Positions 32,928 to 41,944 of a DNA stretch of 64,000 nucleotides are shown in pieces. Each line of letters starts with the position of its first letter. The stretch's first letter is position 1. Origin of the DNA: Bacillota bacterium (GTDB lineage Bacteria > Bacillota > Clostridia > Christensenellales > Aristaeellaceae); NCBI GenBank assembly GCA_023459275.1, contig JAEWVC010000107.1:34981-98980 (forward strand), given 5' to 3'. A model generated the notes under the pieces. The model searched no databases. It saw only the letters and a list, made by a program, of their open reading frames with translations, and was not told where the DNA came from. The position numbers and the translations under genes are program-made.

Positions 32928-34538
32928 TTATGTTTCGCTGTAATTGTCGGGAAGATCATTTTCAAACAGCACCGTATCCCCGGCCCTTGCAAGGGAATGA
33001 AGAAGCTTTGTGGCTTCGTTGAGGCTTGCCGCCAGATGGACGGCGCTTTGGGGAAAGTCCGCCTCCTTCAGGCCCTGGGCGATGGGCTGCGCATGCTTTT
33101 TGCCTACCAGGATGGCGATGTCCACGCAGGAGGCCATGGCCGCGCCGAAACGGCGGTTGAATTCCGCTTCCTTCTGGCCAAGCTCCACCATGCCGGGAGT
33201 GATGATGATCCTGCGGCCGTTTTGAAAATCCTTCAATACGTCCAGCGCGGCCATGGCGCCCCGGGGATTGCTGTTGAACGCGTCATCGATGATGGTCAGA
33301 CCGCCGCTTTGGATCAGCTCCAGCCGGTGCTCCACGGGCTGAAGTTTGGAAATGCCCCGGGCGATCTGGGGAAGCGTAAGATCAAGGTGCAGGCAAACCG
33401 CGGCGGCCAGCAGCATGTTCTGGATATTGTGCCGGCCCAGGAGCTTTGCCGTGCAGGCAATGCTATCCCCGTTCCTTTGATGCAGGGTAAAGGTGCTTCC
33501 TTCGGGGGTGGAAACGATATCCCCGGCCCAGAGGTCGCAGTCCTGCCTTGTGATGCTCACCAGCGTTTTTGGCTTTTCCGTCTTTTCGTACAGCTTCAGG
33601 CAAATGTCGCCGTCATCCGCGAAAAAGCCGTGCCCATCCTTTGGAAGCCCCTCGATGAGCTCGTACTTGGTGCTCACCACCCGGTCCAGCGTCTTGAAAG
33701 TATCCAGATGCTGCGGACCCACCGAGGTCAGCACCCCGATTTCCGGATGCACCAGCCTGCACAGCTCCCGGATGTCGCCCCGGTGCCGCGCCCCCATTTC
33801 CGCTATGAACACCTGATGGGAAGGCGTCAGCTTCTCGCGGATCACCCGCGTTACGCCCATGGGGGTGTTATAGCTGGAGGGCGTTGTCAGCACGCTGTAC
33901 TTTTCGGAAAGCATGGCGCCCAGAAAAAACTTTACGGATGTTTTGCCGTAGCTGCCTGTAACGCCGATGCGGATCAAATCCGGCATCTCCTTGAGCTTGC
34001 GCTGGGCGTCGCGGAAGTACATCTCGCTGATGATTTTTTCAACAGGCCACGCAAGGAGGCCGGAAAGCGCCACAAGGTACGGCAGAAACAGCGGCAGCAC
34101 CGCCAAAAGGGCCGCCAGCGGCAGGTACAGCCAGATCAAAATGGCAATCAGCGCATAAAGGACGCCTGCCGTGGCGTAAAGCCGCTTGACCCTTGCAGTC
34201 ATTACCAGCGGCTTTTTGGCCGCCTTGTCCTGGAAGAGCTTGCCGATCCATACCCCGCCCGCCAGGGAGAGCAGCAGCACGGCGACGGCAATAAACCATT
34301 CAATGATTTCCCCCGCGGAGCTTATCAGGGCATTATGGATGTTCAGCAGCGCGAAGGTGAGAACCGCCACGCCGGCGCCCGGCAGGAAGGCACGCTTCCA
34401 GTTGCGGCGCAGGGTGTGGAAATAGCCTGGGAACTGGTAGCTTTCCAACTGAAAATAGTGCACCAGCCCCCTTTGTGCAAAGAAGCAACCCGCCATGGGT
34501 GACAAAGCCAGCAGCAGGTAGACGACGCGATGGAACAT
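32928..34538 (-). CDS. murF: MurF-like Mur ligase with an N-terminal membrane domain
   Basis: The C-terminal two thirds are a Mur ligase: P-loop GVTGSYGKTSVKF at about residue 195, the AEMGARHRGDIREL segment typical of MurF, VGPQHLDTF and the ligase domain with DDAFNSNPRGAMAALD. This enzyme type joins D-Ala-D-Ala to the UDP-MurNAc-tripeptide. Instead of the soluble substrate domain of E. coli MurF, the first 180 residues form several hydrophobic helices, so the enzyme is predicted to be membrane-anchored. ATG at 34538 is 7 nt after GAGGAG; an upstream start is less likely. The gene overlaps nothing and sits between a hydrolase and ddl. It could also be another Mur-ligase-like amide synthase, but ddl adjacency favours MurF. 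Confidence 0.85.
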   Translation of the reverse strand: MFHRVVYLLLALSPMAGCFFAQRGLVHYFQLESYQFPGYFHTLRRNWKRAFLPGAGVAVLTFALLNIHNALISSAGEIIEWFIAVAVLLLSLAGGVWIGKLFQDKAAKKPLVMTARVKRLYATAGVLYALIAILIWLYLPLAALLAVLPLFLPYLVALSGLLAWPVEKIISEMYFRDAQRKLKEMPDLIRIGVTGSYGKTSVKFFLGAMLSEKYSVLTTPSSYNTPMGVTRVIREKLTPSHQVFIAEMGARHRGDIRELCRLVHPEIGVLTSVGPQHLDTFKTLDRVVSTKYELIEGLPKDGHGFFADDGDICLKLYEKTEKPKTLVSITRQDCDLWAGDIVSTPEGSTFTLHQRNGDSIACTAKLLGRHNIQNMLLAAAVCLHLDLTLPQIARGISKLQPVEHRLELIQSGGLTIIDDAFNSNPRGAMAALDVLKDFQNGRRIIITPGMVELGQKEAEFNRRFGAAMASCVDIAILVGKKHAQPIAQGLKEADFPQSAVHLAASLNEATKLLHSLARAGDTVLFENDLPDNYSET

Positions 34539-34542
34539 CGGG

Positions 34543-35322
34543 TCACTCCTCATGAAAAAAATGTTGCGCAATGTGCACAAAGCGCGGCCACTGCTCTAGA
34601 TAGGCGAAGTGGGAACCGTTTTCCAGCACGGCCAGCCCCGCATCCGGGATCTCCCTGGCCATCTGTTCCCCCATCCAAAGCGGCGTTTCCGTATCCTTGT
34701 CGCCCCACACCAGCAGCGTCGGAACGCTGACAACGGGCAGAAAGGGCTGTAAATCCTGGGAGACAATCTTCACAAAGGTCCTGCGCATTTCCGCATCCAG
34801 CGCATTATAATCCCTGGAGCCGTAGCGCTTGCGCAGCGCATCCTCCAGCCTGTCGGGAAGGGGGCCAAGTATTTTTAAGCCTTTCAGGAGCGCGGCGCCC
34901 TTTTTCAGGGCTTTGTACTGCCCGGCCCGGCGCTTTTGACGGTTTGTTTGGGGCTTTTGAAGGCCCGCCCCGCCGGTAACGATCATGCGCCTTATATATC
35001 CCGGCCAGTGGCTGCCCAGATACAGCGCGACCCTGCCGCCGAAGGAATGGCCCACCACATAGCAGGGATGGATGTCCAGCGCATCCATGAATGCCCTGGT
35101 CATCTCCCCGTATTCGGGGACACCCCAGGGCTCCGGCGGAAAACCGCTCTTCCCGTGCCCGGGAAAATCCAGTACGGTAACACGCATGGTTTCGGACAAT
35201 GCCTTGCTAATGGGGGCAAAGAAGCTGGTGTCACACCCCCACCCATGCAACAGGAGCACATCGCTGCCTGACGCGCCGTGCTGCTCATAATACACTGCCG
35301 CGCCATTTACCTGTATATGCAA
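34543..35322 (-). CDS. Alpha/beta hydrolase
   Basis: A soluble alpha/beta hydrolase of 259 residues. The nucleophile elbow is VVGHSFGGRV, the acid is probably the Asp in VWGDKDTETP and the base the His in NGSHFAYLEQ; LLLHGWGCD supplies the oxyanion region. The substrate cannot be predicted from sequence; esterase, lactonase and C-C hydrolase activities occur in the superfamily. The start is TTG, 6 nt after AAAGGAGG. It is the first gene ahead of murF-ddl, 4 nt before murF, so it is co-transcribed. The 170 nt upstream hold a possible -10 (TAGAAT on the minus strand) and nothing else recognisable. Confidence 0.88.
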   Translation of the reverse strand: MHIQVNGAAVYYEQHGASGSDVLLLHGWGCDTSFFAPISKALSETMRVTVLDFPGHGKSGFPPEPWGVPEYGEMTRAFMDALDIHPCYVVGHSFGGRVALYLGSHWPGYIRRMIVTGGAGLQKPQTNRQKRRAGQYKALKKGAALLKGLKILGPLPDRLEDALRKRYGSRDYNALDAEMRRTFVKIVSQDLQPFLPVVSVPTLLVWGDKDTETPLWMGEQMAREIPDAGLAVLENGSHFAYLEQWPRFVHIAQHFFHEE

Positions 35323-35496
35323 AGGGGGCCTCCTTTATTGTCCATGGTTTTCCAGCCGCCACCGGGATTATTCTACCCTATTTCGTGAAAAAAGAAAAGC
35401 CTGACGGCAAAAATGCCCGTTCAAGCATACTGTATGCACGTGATTGGGAAAGATTCGGCAGGCGCCGCGGGCTTGGCGTTTTCTTGCGGCCGGACG

Positions 35497-35970
35497 TTAC
35501 GCGTGTGGGATTTTGAAAATGTAGCGGCATTTATAGGGCCCCATGCTGTACTGCCTGCGTAGGTCTTCCGGCACGGGCACGATGCTTTCCAGTTCGCAGC
35601 CAAGCTTTTCGCAGGTGCGCCGGCTGGCCAGATTGTCCGTATCTGTGGTGATCACCACCGAGTGCAGGTTCAGAACACGGCACAGGGGGACCAGCAGCCG
35701 GCATGCGCGCAGCGCAAAGCCCTGCCCACGGTACCTTTCCCCCACATGGTAGCCGATATGTCCGAAATAGTACAAGCCACGGCCCTCCCCGCAGCGCAAG
35801 CTGATCCGGCCCGCATCCTTCTTTGTGCCGCAGGGAACGATGCGGAACAAAAAAGTTCGGCGGATGCCAAGGTCCGTATCCTCCTGCGCGAGGTCCGAGG
35901 CGATCAGGGTAATGACGCCGTCCGACAGCGCCTCCTCCCGGGGCTGTTCCCGCCTTGCAAACAACGCCAT
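35497..35970 (-). CDS. GNAT family N-acetyltransferase
   Basis: The acetyl-CoA-binding motif A is visible in GYHVGERYRGQGFALRACRLL, followed by the CEKLGCELESI motif B region, so this is a GNAT acetyltransferase similar to those acting on small molecules or ribosomal protein N-termini; the substrate is unknown. The frame can begin at ATG 36012, but the 14 extra residues look non-coding; the ATG at 35970 has GGAGG 13 nt upstream, a long spacing, so the start is uncertain. It is flanked by intergenic DNA on both sides and appears monocistronic. Confidence 0.8.
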   Translation of the reverse strand: MALFARREQPREEALSDGVITLIASDLAQEDTDLGIRRTFLFRIVPCGTKKDAGRISLRCGEGRGLYYFGHIGYHVGERYRGQGFALRACRLLVPLCRVLNLHSVVITTDTDNLASRRTCEKLGCELESIVPVPEDLRRQYSMGPYKCRYIFKIPHA

Positions 35971-36090
35971 ATTCCTGTACTTTCCTCCGTCCCGGTCCGG
36001 GCTTGCCTTCATAGGAATTACAACTGTATTCTAGCACGGCGCATGATGGCAATGCAAGACAGCCTTTTCAAGGATCCGCCGGGAAAAGAC

Positions 36091-36127
36091 AAAAGCCGGC
36101 CAGACGCGAGGCGTCTGGCCGGCTTTT
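36091..36127 (-). terminator. Terminator after the EF-G-like gene
   Basis: A perfect 17-bp inverted repeat AAAAGCCGGCCAGACGC/GCGTCTGGCCGGCTTTT with a 3-nt loop, 11 nt after the gene, ending in TTTT on both strands. It is very stable and could work in both directions. Confidence 0.95.
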
Positions 36128-36138
36128 CGCGGCGCAAA

Positions 36139-38220
36139 TTATTCTTCCTCTTCCTCTTCGTGCTTGGAGGATTCAATGATCTTCTGTGCCACGGCGCCGG
36201 GCACTTCCTCATACCGCTCAAACTGCATGGTAAAGGAGCCGCGGGCCTGGGTCATGGAGCGCAGGTCCGTGGCGTACTTGAACATTTCCGCCAGGGGCGC
36301 TTCCGCTACCACCTGCTGCTGGCCGTCCACCTGGTGCATACCCATGATACGGCCGCGGCGCTTGTTCATATCGCCCATGATGTCGCCCATGTACTCGTCC
36401 GGCACCAGCACCTCCACGTGCATGATGGGCTCCAGAAGCACCGGATCGGCTTCCATGCAGCCCTTCTTGTAGGCGATGCGGGCGGCCGTCTTAAAGGCCA
36501 TTTCGGAGGAATCCACCGGATGGTAGGAACCGTCGTACAGCTTGGCCCTAAGCCCCACCACGGGGTATCCGGCCAGCACGCCGCGGCCCAGGTTTTCCCG
36601 CAGCCCTTTTTCCACCGCCGGGATGAAGTTACGGGGCACCACGCCGCCCACAACGGCATCCACAAAATCAAAATCGGTAGAGCCATCGCCGATGGGCGAG
36701 AACTCGATCCACACATCGCCGAACTGGCCGTGGCCGCCTGTTTGCTTCTTATGGCGGCCCTGGGCCTTCACCGTCTTGCGGATGGTCTCGCGGTAAGGAA
36801 TCCTCGGGTCCTGCAGCACAGCGTTGGCGGCAAATTTGCTGGCAAGCTTGCTGCGGATTACATCCAGGTGCAGTTCGCCCTGGCCGGAAAGCAGCGTTTC
36901 GGTAGTTTCTACGTTCTTTTCGATGGTGATGGAGGGATCCTCCTCCTGCAGGCGGCTCAGGCCGCCGAACACCTTGTCCTCCTCGCCCTGCTTGGCGGCG
37001 TAAACCGCCTTGCTGATGCAGGGAACGGGAAAGGACAAAGGCGCGAACCTGATGGGGCTTGCCTGATCGCACAGTGTATCCCCGGTAGAGGTGTACTGCA
37101 GCTTGGCCAGGGCCCCCAGATCGCCGGCGTGCAGGATGGTCTTGCTCAACTGCTTTTTGCCGCGCATGGCATAGATACCGGCGGACTTTTCGGACTTTTC
37201 CGTGTTGACATTATACAGCTGGGTGCTTGCGGTAAGGGTACCGGAGCAGACGCGGAACAGCGAGAGCTTGCCCACGAAAGGATCGGCAATCGTCTTGTAC
37301 ACCAGCGCGGAGAAAGCCCCTTCATCGCTGCAAACGCGGGTTTCCTCTTCCTCCGTCTTGGGATTTATGCCGGTGGCCGTCACACCCTCGGGGGAAGGAA
37401 GGTATTTGGCCATAATATCCATCATCGGCGCAACGCCTACACCCGTAAGGGCAGAACAGGCGCACACGGGGACGAGGCTTCCGCTCTTCATACCGGCCTG
37501 AAAGCCGGAAAGCAGTTCCTCGCGGGTCAGCTCGCCTTCGTCCAGATACTTCATCATCAGGTCGTCATCCGCGGAAGCGGCGGCCTCGGTAAGCTCCTCC
37601 AGAGCGGCACTGATCTGCGCGCTCATGGCGGCGGGCACGGGCACTTCCTTCAAAGCCTTGCCTGTTCCCTCATAGGCCTTGCCCTCCAGCACGTTGACCA
37701 CGCCCTTGAAGGACAGCCCCTCGCCGATTGGCAGCAGCATGGGCACCACGCTGGAGCCGTATGTTGCGCGAAGCTGATCGGTCACCTTGGAAAAATTGGC
37801 GTGCTCCCTGTCCATTTGATTGATAACGAACATGCGGCCCACCTTGTTCTTCCCCGCGTAGGACCAGGCCTTTTCCGTTCCCACAGCCGCACCGCCCACG
37901 CCGCCCACCACGATCACAGCGGTTTCCACCACGCGAAGGGGCCCCATCATTTCGCCGATGAAGTCAAAATACCCGGGAACGTCGATCACGTTCAGGTTTT
38001 TGCCTTCCCAGTCGATGGGCGCCACAGCGGCGCTGATGGAGATCTTGCGCCTGTTCTCCTCCGGATCAAAGTCCGTGGTGGCGGCCCCATCCTCCACCCG
38101 GCCCTGCCTGTCGACGATGCCGGCAGCGAAAAGCATAGCCTCCGTCAGGGTGGTTTTGCCCTCGCTGCCATGACCCAAGAGGGCCATGTTCCGAATGTCA
38201 GCCGTGAGATAATCTGCCAT
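36139..38220 (-). CDS. Elongation factor G-like GTPase (FusA paralogue)
   Basis: The protein has the EF-G domain order over 693 residues but diverges in the GTPase motifs: G1 GHGSEGKT (residues 16-23), G3 DVPGYFDF instead of DTPGHVDF, and G4 NQMD instead of NKMD. Domain IV/V features (GGHGQFGDV, GYPVVGLRAKLYDGSYHPVDSSEMAF, MGDIMGDMNKRRGRIMGM) are present. Such paralogues (EF-G2 or FusA2 group) accompany a canonical EF-G encoded elsewhere; proposed roles include ribosome recycling or translation under stress, not settled. The C-terminus ends in six glutamates. ATG at 38220 is 8 nt after AGGGGGAAA. It is monocistronic with a very strong terminator. Confidence 0.9.
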   Translation of the reverse strand: MADYLTADIRNMALLGHGSEGKTTLTEAMLFAAGIVDRQGRVEDGAATTDFDPEENRRKISISAAVAPIDWEGKNLNVIDVPGYFDFIGEMMGPLRVVETAVIVVGGVGGAAVGTEKAWSYAGKNKVGRMFVINQMDREHANFSKVTDQLRATYGSSVVPMLLPIGEGLSFKGVVNVLEGKAYEGTGKALKEVPVPAAMSAQISAALEELTEAAASADDDLMMKYLDEGELTREELLSGFQAGMKSGSLVPVCACSALTGVGVAPMMDIMAKYLPSPEGVTATGINPKTEEEETRVCSDEGAFSALVYKTIADPFVGKLSLFRVCSGTLTASTQLYNVNTEKSEKSAGIYAMRGKKQLSKTILHAGDLGALAKLQYTSTGDTLCDQASPIRFAPLSFPVPCISKAVYAAKQGEEDKVFGGLSRLQEEDPSITIEKNVETTETLLSGQGELHLDVIRSKLASKFAANAVLQDPRIPYRETIRKTVKAQGRHKKQTGGHGQFGDVWIEFSPIGDGSTDFDFVDAVVGGVVPRNFIPAVEKGLRENLGRGVLAGYPVVGLRAKLYDGSYHPVDSSEMAFKTAARIAYKKGCMEADPVLLEPIMHVEVLVPDEYMGDIMGDMNKRRGRIMGMHQVDGQQQVVAEAPLAEMFKYATDLRSMTQARGSFTMQFERYEEVPGAVAQKIIESSKHEEEEEE

Positions 38221-38418
38221 GTGCTTTCCCCCTATATACTGCATTTTTTCTTCCGTGGGCAAGGCTTCGCCGCAGCGCGCCTATGCAATTGGAAACGCAA
38301 ACAAGGCTCAAGCCCCGTTCTTTTGAACACTCAAGGAGTAGTTTACCATAAGACGCAAAAAAAGAAAAGACATGTTTTTTTCTTTACCGGGCAAAGCGGA
38401 GAGGCGGATGCCCTTGAT

Positions 38419-38976
38419 TTACATAGGTTTGAGGTTTTTGTCAAGCCGATCCGCGATCCTTTGAAGCGTCTTTTCCCGGGTCTGTTCTGTTTTTCCCTCA
38501 TGGAAAAGCGCCGTGTATGTCCGCTGTACGGAGGGGGGCATGGCCAGGAAGTTCGTATGGGCGGGCTCCGTCCCTTCCAGCCTTTTTGCCAGGGCGCCGA
38601 TCATCTCCGTGGTGACGGGTTGCCTGGCCTTGGGTTTGAAGGTACCGCCCTGCTTTGCTTCCTCGATCTTTGCGCGGCCAAGCTCGGTCATCTGCCCCCG
38701 CTTTTCCAGCTCTTCCGCCAAACGGATATTGGGCAGCGACCATTCACCTCCCTTTCGTCTTGGCGAAAAATATTTCGCATAGGCCGTTTGGTTTAAACTC
38801 TTGATCTGCCCGTCGATCCAGCCGAAGCACAGGGCTTCCTCCAGCGCTTCCCGGGGGGTCAGGGTAGCCGGCCCGCCCGCTTTCCCAAACAAAAGCCATA
38901 CTCCCGCGCCGGAAAGGCAATTTTCTTTGAGCCAATCCCGGAACTTCTCCCTATCGCTAAACAATAGCGGTTCCAT
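38419..38976 (-). CDS. YdeI/OmpD-associated family protein
   Basis: The 185-residue protein matches the YdeI/bacteriocin-protection family: LCFGWIDGQIKSLNQTAYAKYFSPR is the conserved central block (given here only as CFGWIDG and YFSPRRKGGEWS), followed by NIRLAEELEKRGQMT and a helical C-terminus. No biochemical function is established. ATG at 38976 was preferred because the conserved part starts right after it; the frame is open further upstream into murI. It follows murI by only 7 nt and probably shares its transcript. Confidence 0.8.
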   Translation of the reverse strand: MEPLLFSDREKFRDWLKENCLSGAGVWLLFGKAGGPATLTPREALEEALCFGWIDGQIKSLNQTAYAKYFSPRRKGGEWSLPNIRLAEELEKRGQMTELGRAKIEEAKQGGTFKPKARQPVTTEMIGALAKRLEGTEPAHTNFLAMPPSVQRTYTALFHEGKTEQTREKTLQRIADRLDKNLKPM

Positions 38977-38983
38977 ACCGTCT

Positions 38984-39793
38984 TCACCCTTTCGCGGCAG
39001 CTGCGCCGGGCCCATCGAATTGGTCCAGCGGCAGCGACAGCAGCATTTGCATTCTGGGAAGCATTTCACCGGGATCGCCCGATGTTGCCAAAAGGACTTG
39101 TCCGCCCGCCTGCCGGCTGTTGAGCAAATTTTCTTCCGAAAGCCTGCGCTTCAACTGGCGTACGGTGCCGATGTTCCCGTCCACCACTGCCGTCCGGGGC
39201 GGGAACATGCTGGCGATCATTTGCCGAAGGAAGATGTAATGCGTGCATCCCAGCACCACCGCATCCACCGTTCCCTCTTTGAACGGGGACAGCAGGCCTT
39301 TCAGATGGCTTCGCAGCCGCTCTCCTTCCCATTCCCCGCGTTCCACAAACTCCATCAGCCCCGGGCAGGGCACGGGCACCGCACCCTCGCCGTATCTTGC
39401 CATCAGCAATTGGAATTTGGGCAGCCGAAGGGTTACGGGGGTGGCCATCACCAGAATCCTGCCCCCCTTGCGCAAAAGTGCGGCAGGTTTCAGCGCCGGC
39501 TCCATGCCGATTACCGGGATTTGCACCCTTGCCCGCAGCGCTTCGGCCGCCACGCTTGTGGCCGTGTTACAGGCGATGAGGATGGCCTTGGCGCCCCTTT
39601 GCATCAAAAAATCAGCAACCTGGAGCGCGTATTCCTTCACTTCCTCCACAGGTTTTGTGCCGTAAGGCGCATGGGCCGTATCTCCATAATACAAATAATC
39701 CTCGCCGGGCAAAAAAACGCGGGCGGTCCGAAGTACGCTGATCCCGCCCACGCCGCTGTCAAAAACCCCCACGGGTCCCAGGGATGAAACCAT
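38984..39793 (-). CDS. murI: Glutamate racemase MurI
   Basis: MurI supplies D-glutamate for peptidoglycan. The two catalytic cysteines are C75 in ILIACNTATS and C183 in VVLGCTHYIF; the N-terminal VGVFDSGVGGISVLR and YYGDTAHAPYG are standard substrate-binding segments. The 269 residues are the usual length. Its promoter is directly upstream (39826-39854). A YdeI-like gene follows. Confidence 0.96.
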   Translation of the reverse strand: MVSSLGPVGVFDSGVGGISVLRTARVFLPGEDYLYYGDTAHAPYGTKPVEEVKEYALQVADFLMQRGAKAILIACNTATSVAAEALRARVQIPVIGMEPALKPAALLRKGGRILVMATPVTLRLPKFQLLMARYGEGAVPVPCPGLMEFVERGEWEGERLRSHLKGLLSPFKEGTVDAVVLGCTHYIFLRQMIASMFPPRTAVVDGNIGTVRQLKRRLSEENLLNSRQAGGQVLLATSGDPGEMLPRMQMLLSLPLDQFDGPGAAAAKG

Positions 39794-39825
39794 GGTAAGA
39801 ATCCTCCCTAAACTCCTTTCCCGAT

Positions 39826-39854
39826 AGTATAGACCCGTTTTTCCGCGAAAACAA
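39826..39854 (-). promoter_or_regulatory. Sigma-A promoter for murI
   Basis: TTGTTT (39849-39854) and TATACT (39826-39831) on the minus strand with a 17-nt spacer, about 32 nt before the murI ATG. Confidence 0.7.
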
Positions 39855-39857
39855 GAC

Positions 39858-40892
39858 TTATTCCCCCGTGCTGTTCAACACGGTCCTGATGGCGTCCGCC
39901 AGATAGGGGACGCAGGCAAGCGCTTCCTCCAGCGTATTCTTGTTGTTTCCCACCTCAATGAGCACGCAGCAGGGGGCGATATGCTGGTTGAACCGCCCCG
40001 TTTTGATGCGCACCGGCCTGCACAGATCGGGCACCTGCTGGTTTAGCGCGTCCGTGATTGCTTGGGCAATGGCAAGGTTTGCTTCCCAATCCGGCCGGAC
40101 ATCAAAATAACCCGACCCAGTCTGGCCCGTGCCTTTGCCGATGAGCATCATGGGCCTGGCCAGCGCCTGGTCACCCACCTTCACGGTGTTGTGGCCTGCC
40201 ATGGAGGCGGAGTACGCGTCCCTGTGCAGATCAATGTACAGGTCATACGTCTCACCGCGCTCCTGTGTTTCCTCCAGCATTTGCAAAGAGCGTGAATAAG
40301 CAGTGGCCAGCACGGGCGGCTCATAGGCCGTGGTATCGTGGGTCACCGTGTAGCCCGCGGCGGTGAGCAGTCCGGCAAGCTCCCTGCCCACCCGGACAAC
40401 ATTGAAATTTTCATCCCTTGTGCGCCACTGTTCTGTGGCCGCATACGTGTTTTCCGGGGTAGGCTCATACGCCTCGTAGGTGTGGGTATGGTAGATCAGA
40501 ATGCGCTTTTTTTCGGTTTCTTTTTGAACAGGCCCCTTGATGACCTCAATATGAAAGCCGCCGGCCGGCGTGGCTGTCGGCGTAGGAGACGGCGCCTGCG
40601 ATGCGGCGGATGGCGCCGGGGACGGCGTTACTAAGGAGATTGTCGCCGAAGGGACGGGCGTATCAAAGGCAAACAGGTTGAATTCGGCCTGCGTTGCCGC
40701 GGGTGGAGGCGTTGGTGCAGCATCCGGGAGCGGTGTTTCCAGAAAAGGCGCGAACGCTTCCACCGCCTTAGGAGAAGCATTCCCGTTGCCAAGAAACAAG
40801 GCGCCGGTGATCAGCCCCAGGGAAAAGACGCCCAAAAACAGGGAAAGCGCCAGGCACAGCGCCTGGATACGCGTATAGATCCGTATGCGCAC
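39858..40892 (-). CDS. spoIIP: Stage II sporulation protein P (SpoIIP)
   Basis: SpoIIP is a cell-wall amidase/endopeptidase that, with SpoIID and SpoIIM, drives forespore engulfment. One N-terminal membrane anchor (about residues 10-33) is followed by a Pro/Ala/Thr-rich linker to about residue 110, then the catalytic domain with ILIYHTHTYEAY, YIDLHRDA and LIEVGNNKNTLEEA, which hold the conserved His and Glu zinc ligands. At 344 residues it is near the family length. GTG at 40892 is 9 nt after GAGG. It stands 54 nt after gpr, the gene order found in Bacillus and clostridia. Confidence 0.93.
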   Translation of the reverse strand: MRIRIYTRIQALCLALSLFLGVFSLGLITGALFLGNGNASPKAVEAFAPFLETPLPDAAPTPPPAATQAEFNLFAFDTPVPSATISLVTPSPAPSAASQAPSPTPTATPAGGFHIEVIKGPVQKETEKKRILIYHTHTYEAYEPTPENTYAATEQWRTRDENFNVVRVGRELAGLLTAAGYTVTHDTTAYEPPVLATAYSRSLQMLEETQERGETYDLYIDLHRDAYSASMAGHNTVKVGDQALARPMMLIGKGTGQTGSGYFDVRPDWEANLAIAQAITDALNQQVPDLCRPVRIKTGRFNQHIAPCCVLIEVGNNKNTLEEALACVPYLADAIRTVLNSTGE

Positions 40893-40946
40893 GCATGATC
40901 ACCTCATCTGTTGTAGGATAATCATGCTTATGCCAAGACAAGCTCT

Positions 40947-41870
40947 TTAATGCATCAAAATGGGGATCTCTTCCCCGCTGAGCTTGGGCTGAAGCGCCAT
41001 ATTGATCCCCATGGCCAGCACCTGGGCAAGGTTTCCCACCAATTCATCCACCTCCCGGGGGGTGACGACCATCTCGCCCAGGGAATGGGCGTAAATCTTA
41101 TCAGCCAGCGCATCCACCGCATCCATATGCTCACCGGATGGCATTTTCAAATCATGCAGCAAAATGGACAAAGCATCCCTGGCGATGGTTGCGGCATAGA
41201 CCACCATGGGCACACCGATGGCGATAACCGGCACCCCCAGAGTCTCCTCCGTCAGGCCCAGACGGTGGTTTCCCACGCCGCTGCCCGGGCTGATACCCGT
41301 ATCGGTGATTTGGACGGTGGTACAGATGCGGGCGGTTTCCATGGCGGCAAGGGCGTCGATGGCCACCACGGCGCAGGGGCGCACATGTTCCACAATGCCC
41401 CGCACCATTTCCGCCGTTTCCATGCCGGTGATGCCCAGCACCCCGGGGGATACGGCGCAAACGCTGCGAAGCCGGCCTTTGAGGGCTTCCGGCACGTTTT
41501 TTTGAAGGTGCCTGGTCACCAGGGTGTTCTCCACCACCTGCGCCCCCAGCGCATCCGCCGTCACATGGCGGTTGCCAAGGCCGATCACCAACACCTCGCC
41601 GGATTCCGGAAGCATACCGGCAAGGGTGTCGCACAAAAGCTGGGCCACGCGCTTGCGAAGCTCCGCGCCGCATTTGGGCAGCTCATCGCTCATGATGGTC
41701 ACAAAGGTGCCCCGCCGCTTATGAAGGCGGCAGGCAGCTTCCTCCGTATCGATGATTACGGTGGTCCGGGAGACGCTTCCTTCCTCCCAGTTGTCTACGC
41801 GTATGCCGCTCTTGTCGCCGCTTGCGGCGGCCGCACTCTCCATGGCCAGGTCTGTACGAACGTCGCGCAT
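40947..41870 (-). CDS. gpr: Spore germination protease GPR
   Basis: GPR degrades the small acid-soluble spore proteins at germination; it is made as a zymogen in the forespore and trims its own N-terminus. The start MRDVRTDLAMESA resembles the propeptide region, and LVIGLGNRHVTADALG, SPGVLGITGMETAEMVRGI and TDTGISPGSGVGNHR are family signatures. ATG at 41870 is 7 nt after GGAGGAA and gives 307 residues; an earlier ATG adds eight unlikely residues. A forespore-type promoter candidate lies upstream. spoIIP follows on the same strand. Confidence 0.94.
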   Translation of the reverse strand: MRDVRTDLAMESAAAASGDKSGIRVDNWEEGSVSRTTVIIDTEEAACRLHKRRGTFVTIMSDELPKCGAELRKRVAQLLCDTLAGMLPESGEVLVIGLGNRHVTADALGAQVVENTLVTRHLQKNVPEALKGRLRSVCAVSPGVLGITGMETAEMVRGIVEHVRPCAVVAIDALAAMETARICTTVQITDTGISPGSGVGNHRLGLTEETLGVPVIAIGVPMVVYAATIARDALSILLHDLKMPSGEHMDAVDALADKIYAHSLGEMVVTPREVDELVGNLAQVLAMGINMALQPKLSGEEIPILMH

Positions 41871-41896
41871 GCCGATTCCTCCGTTCCTTACCAAAT

Positions 41897-41927
41897 CAGC
41901 ATGCGCGGCGCATTGTTCAGTTATTCA
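41897..41927 (-). promoter_or_regulatory. Candidate sigma-G/sigma-F promoter for gpr
   Basis: Minus-strand TGAATA (41922-41927) and CATGCTG (41897-41903) with an 18-nt spacer resemble the sigma-G pattern TGMATA and CATAHTA (5 of 7 in the -10). Position, about 27 nt before gpr, fits forespore expression. Seen by eye only. Confidence 0.4.
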
Positions 41928-41944
41928 TGGGTCTTTGGAAAAAC

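Noticed and set aside
35662..38796. 1044-codon plus-strand open frame
   Set aside because: Antisense to the GNAT, EF-G-like and YdeI-like genes, low-complexity His/Gly/Arg-rich translation, no ribosome site.
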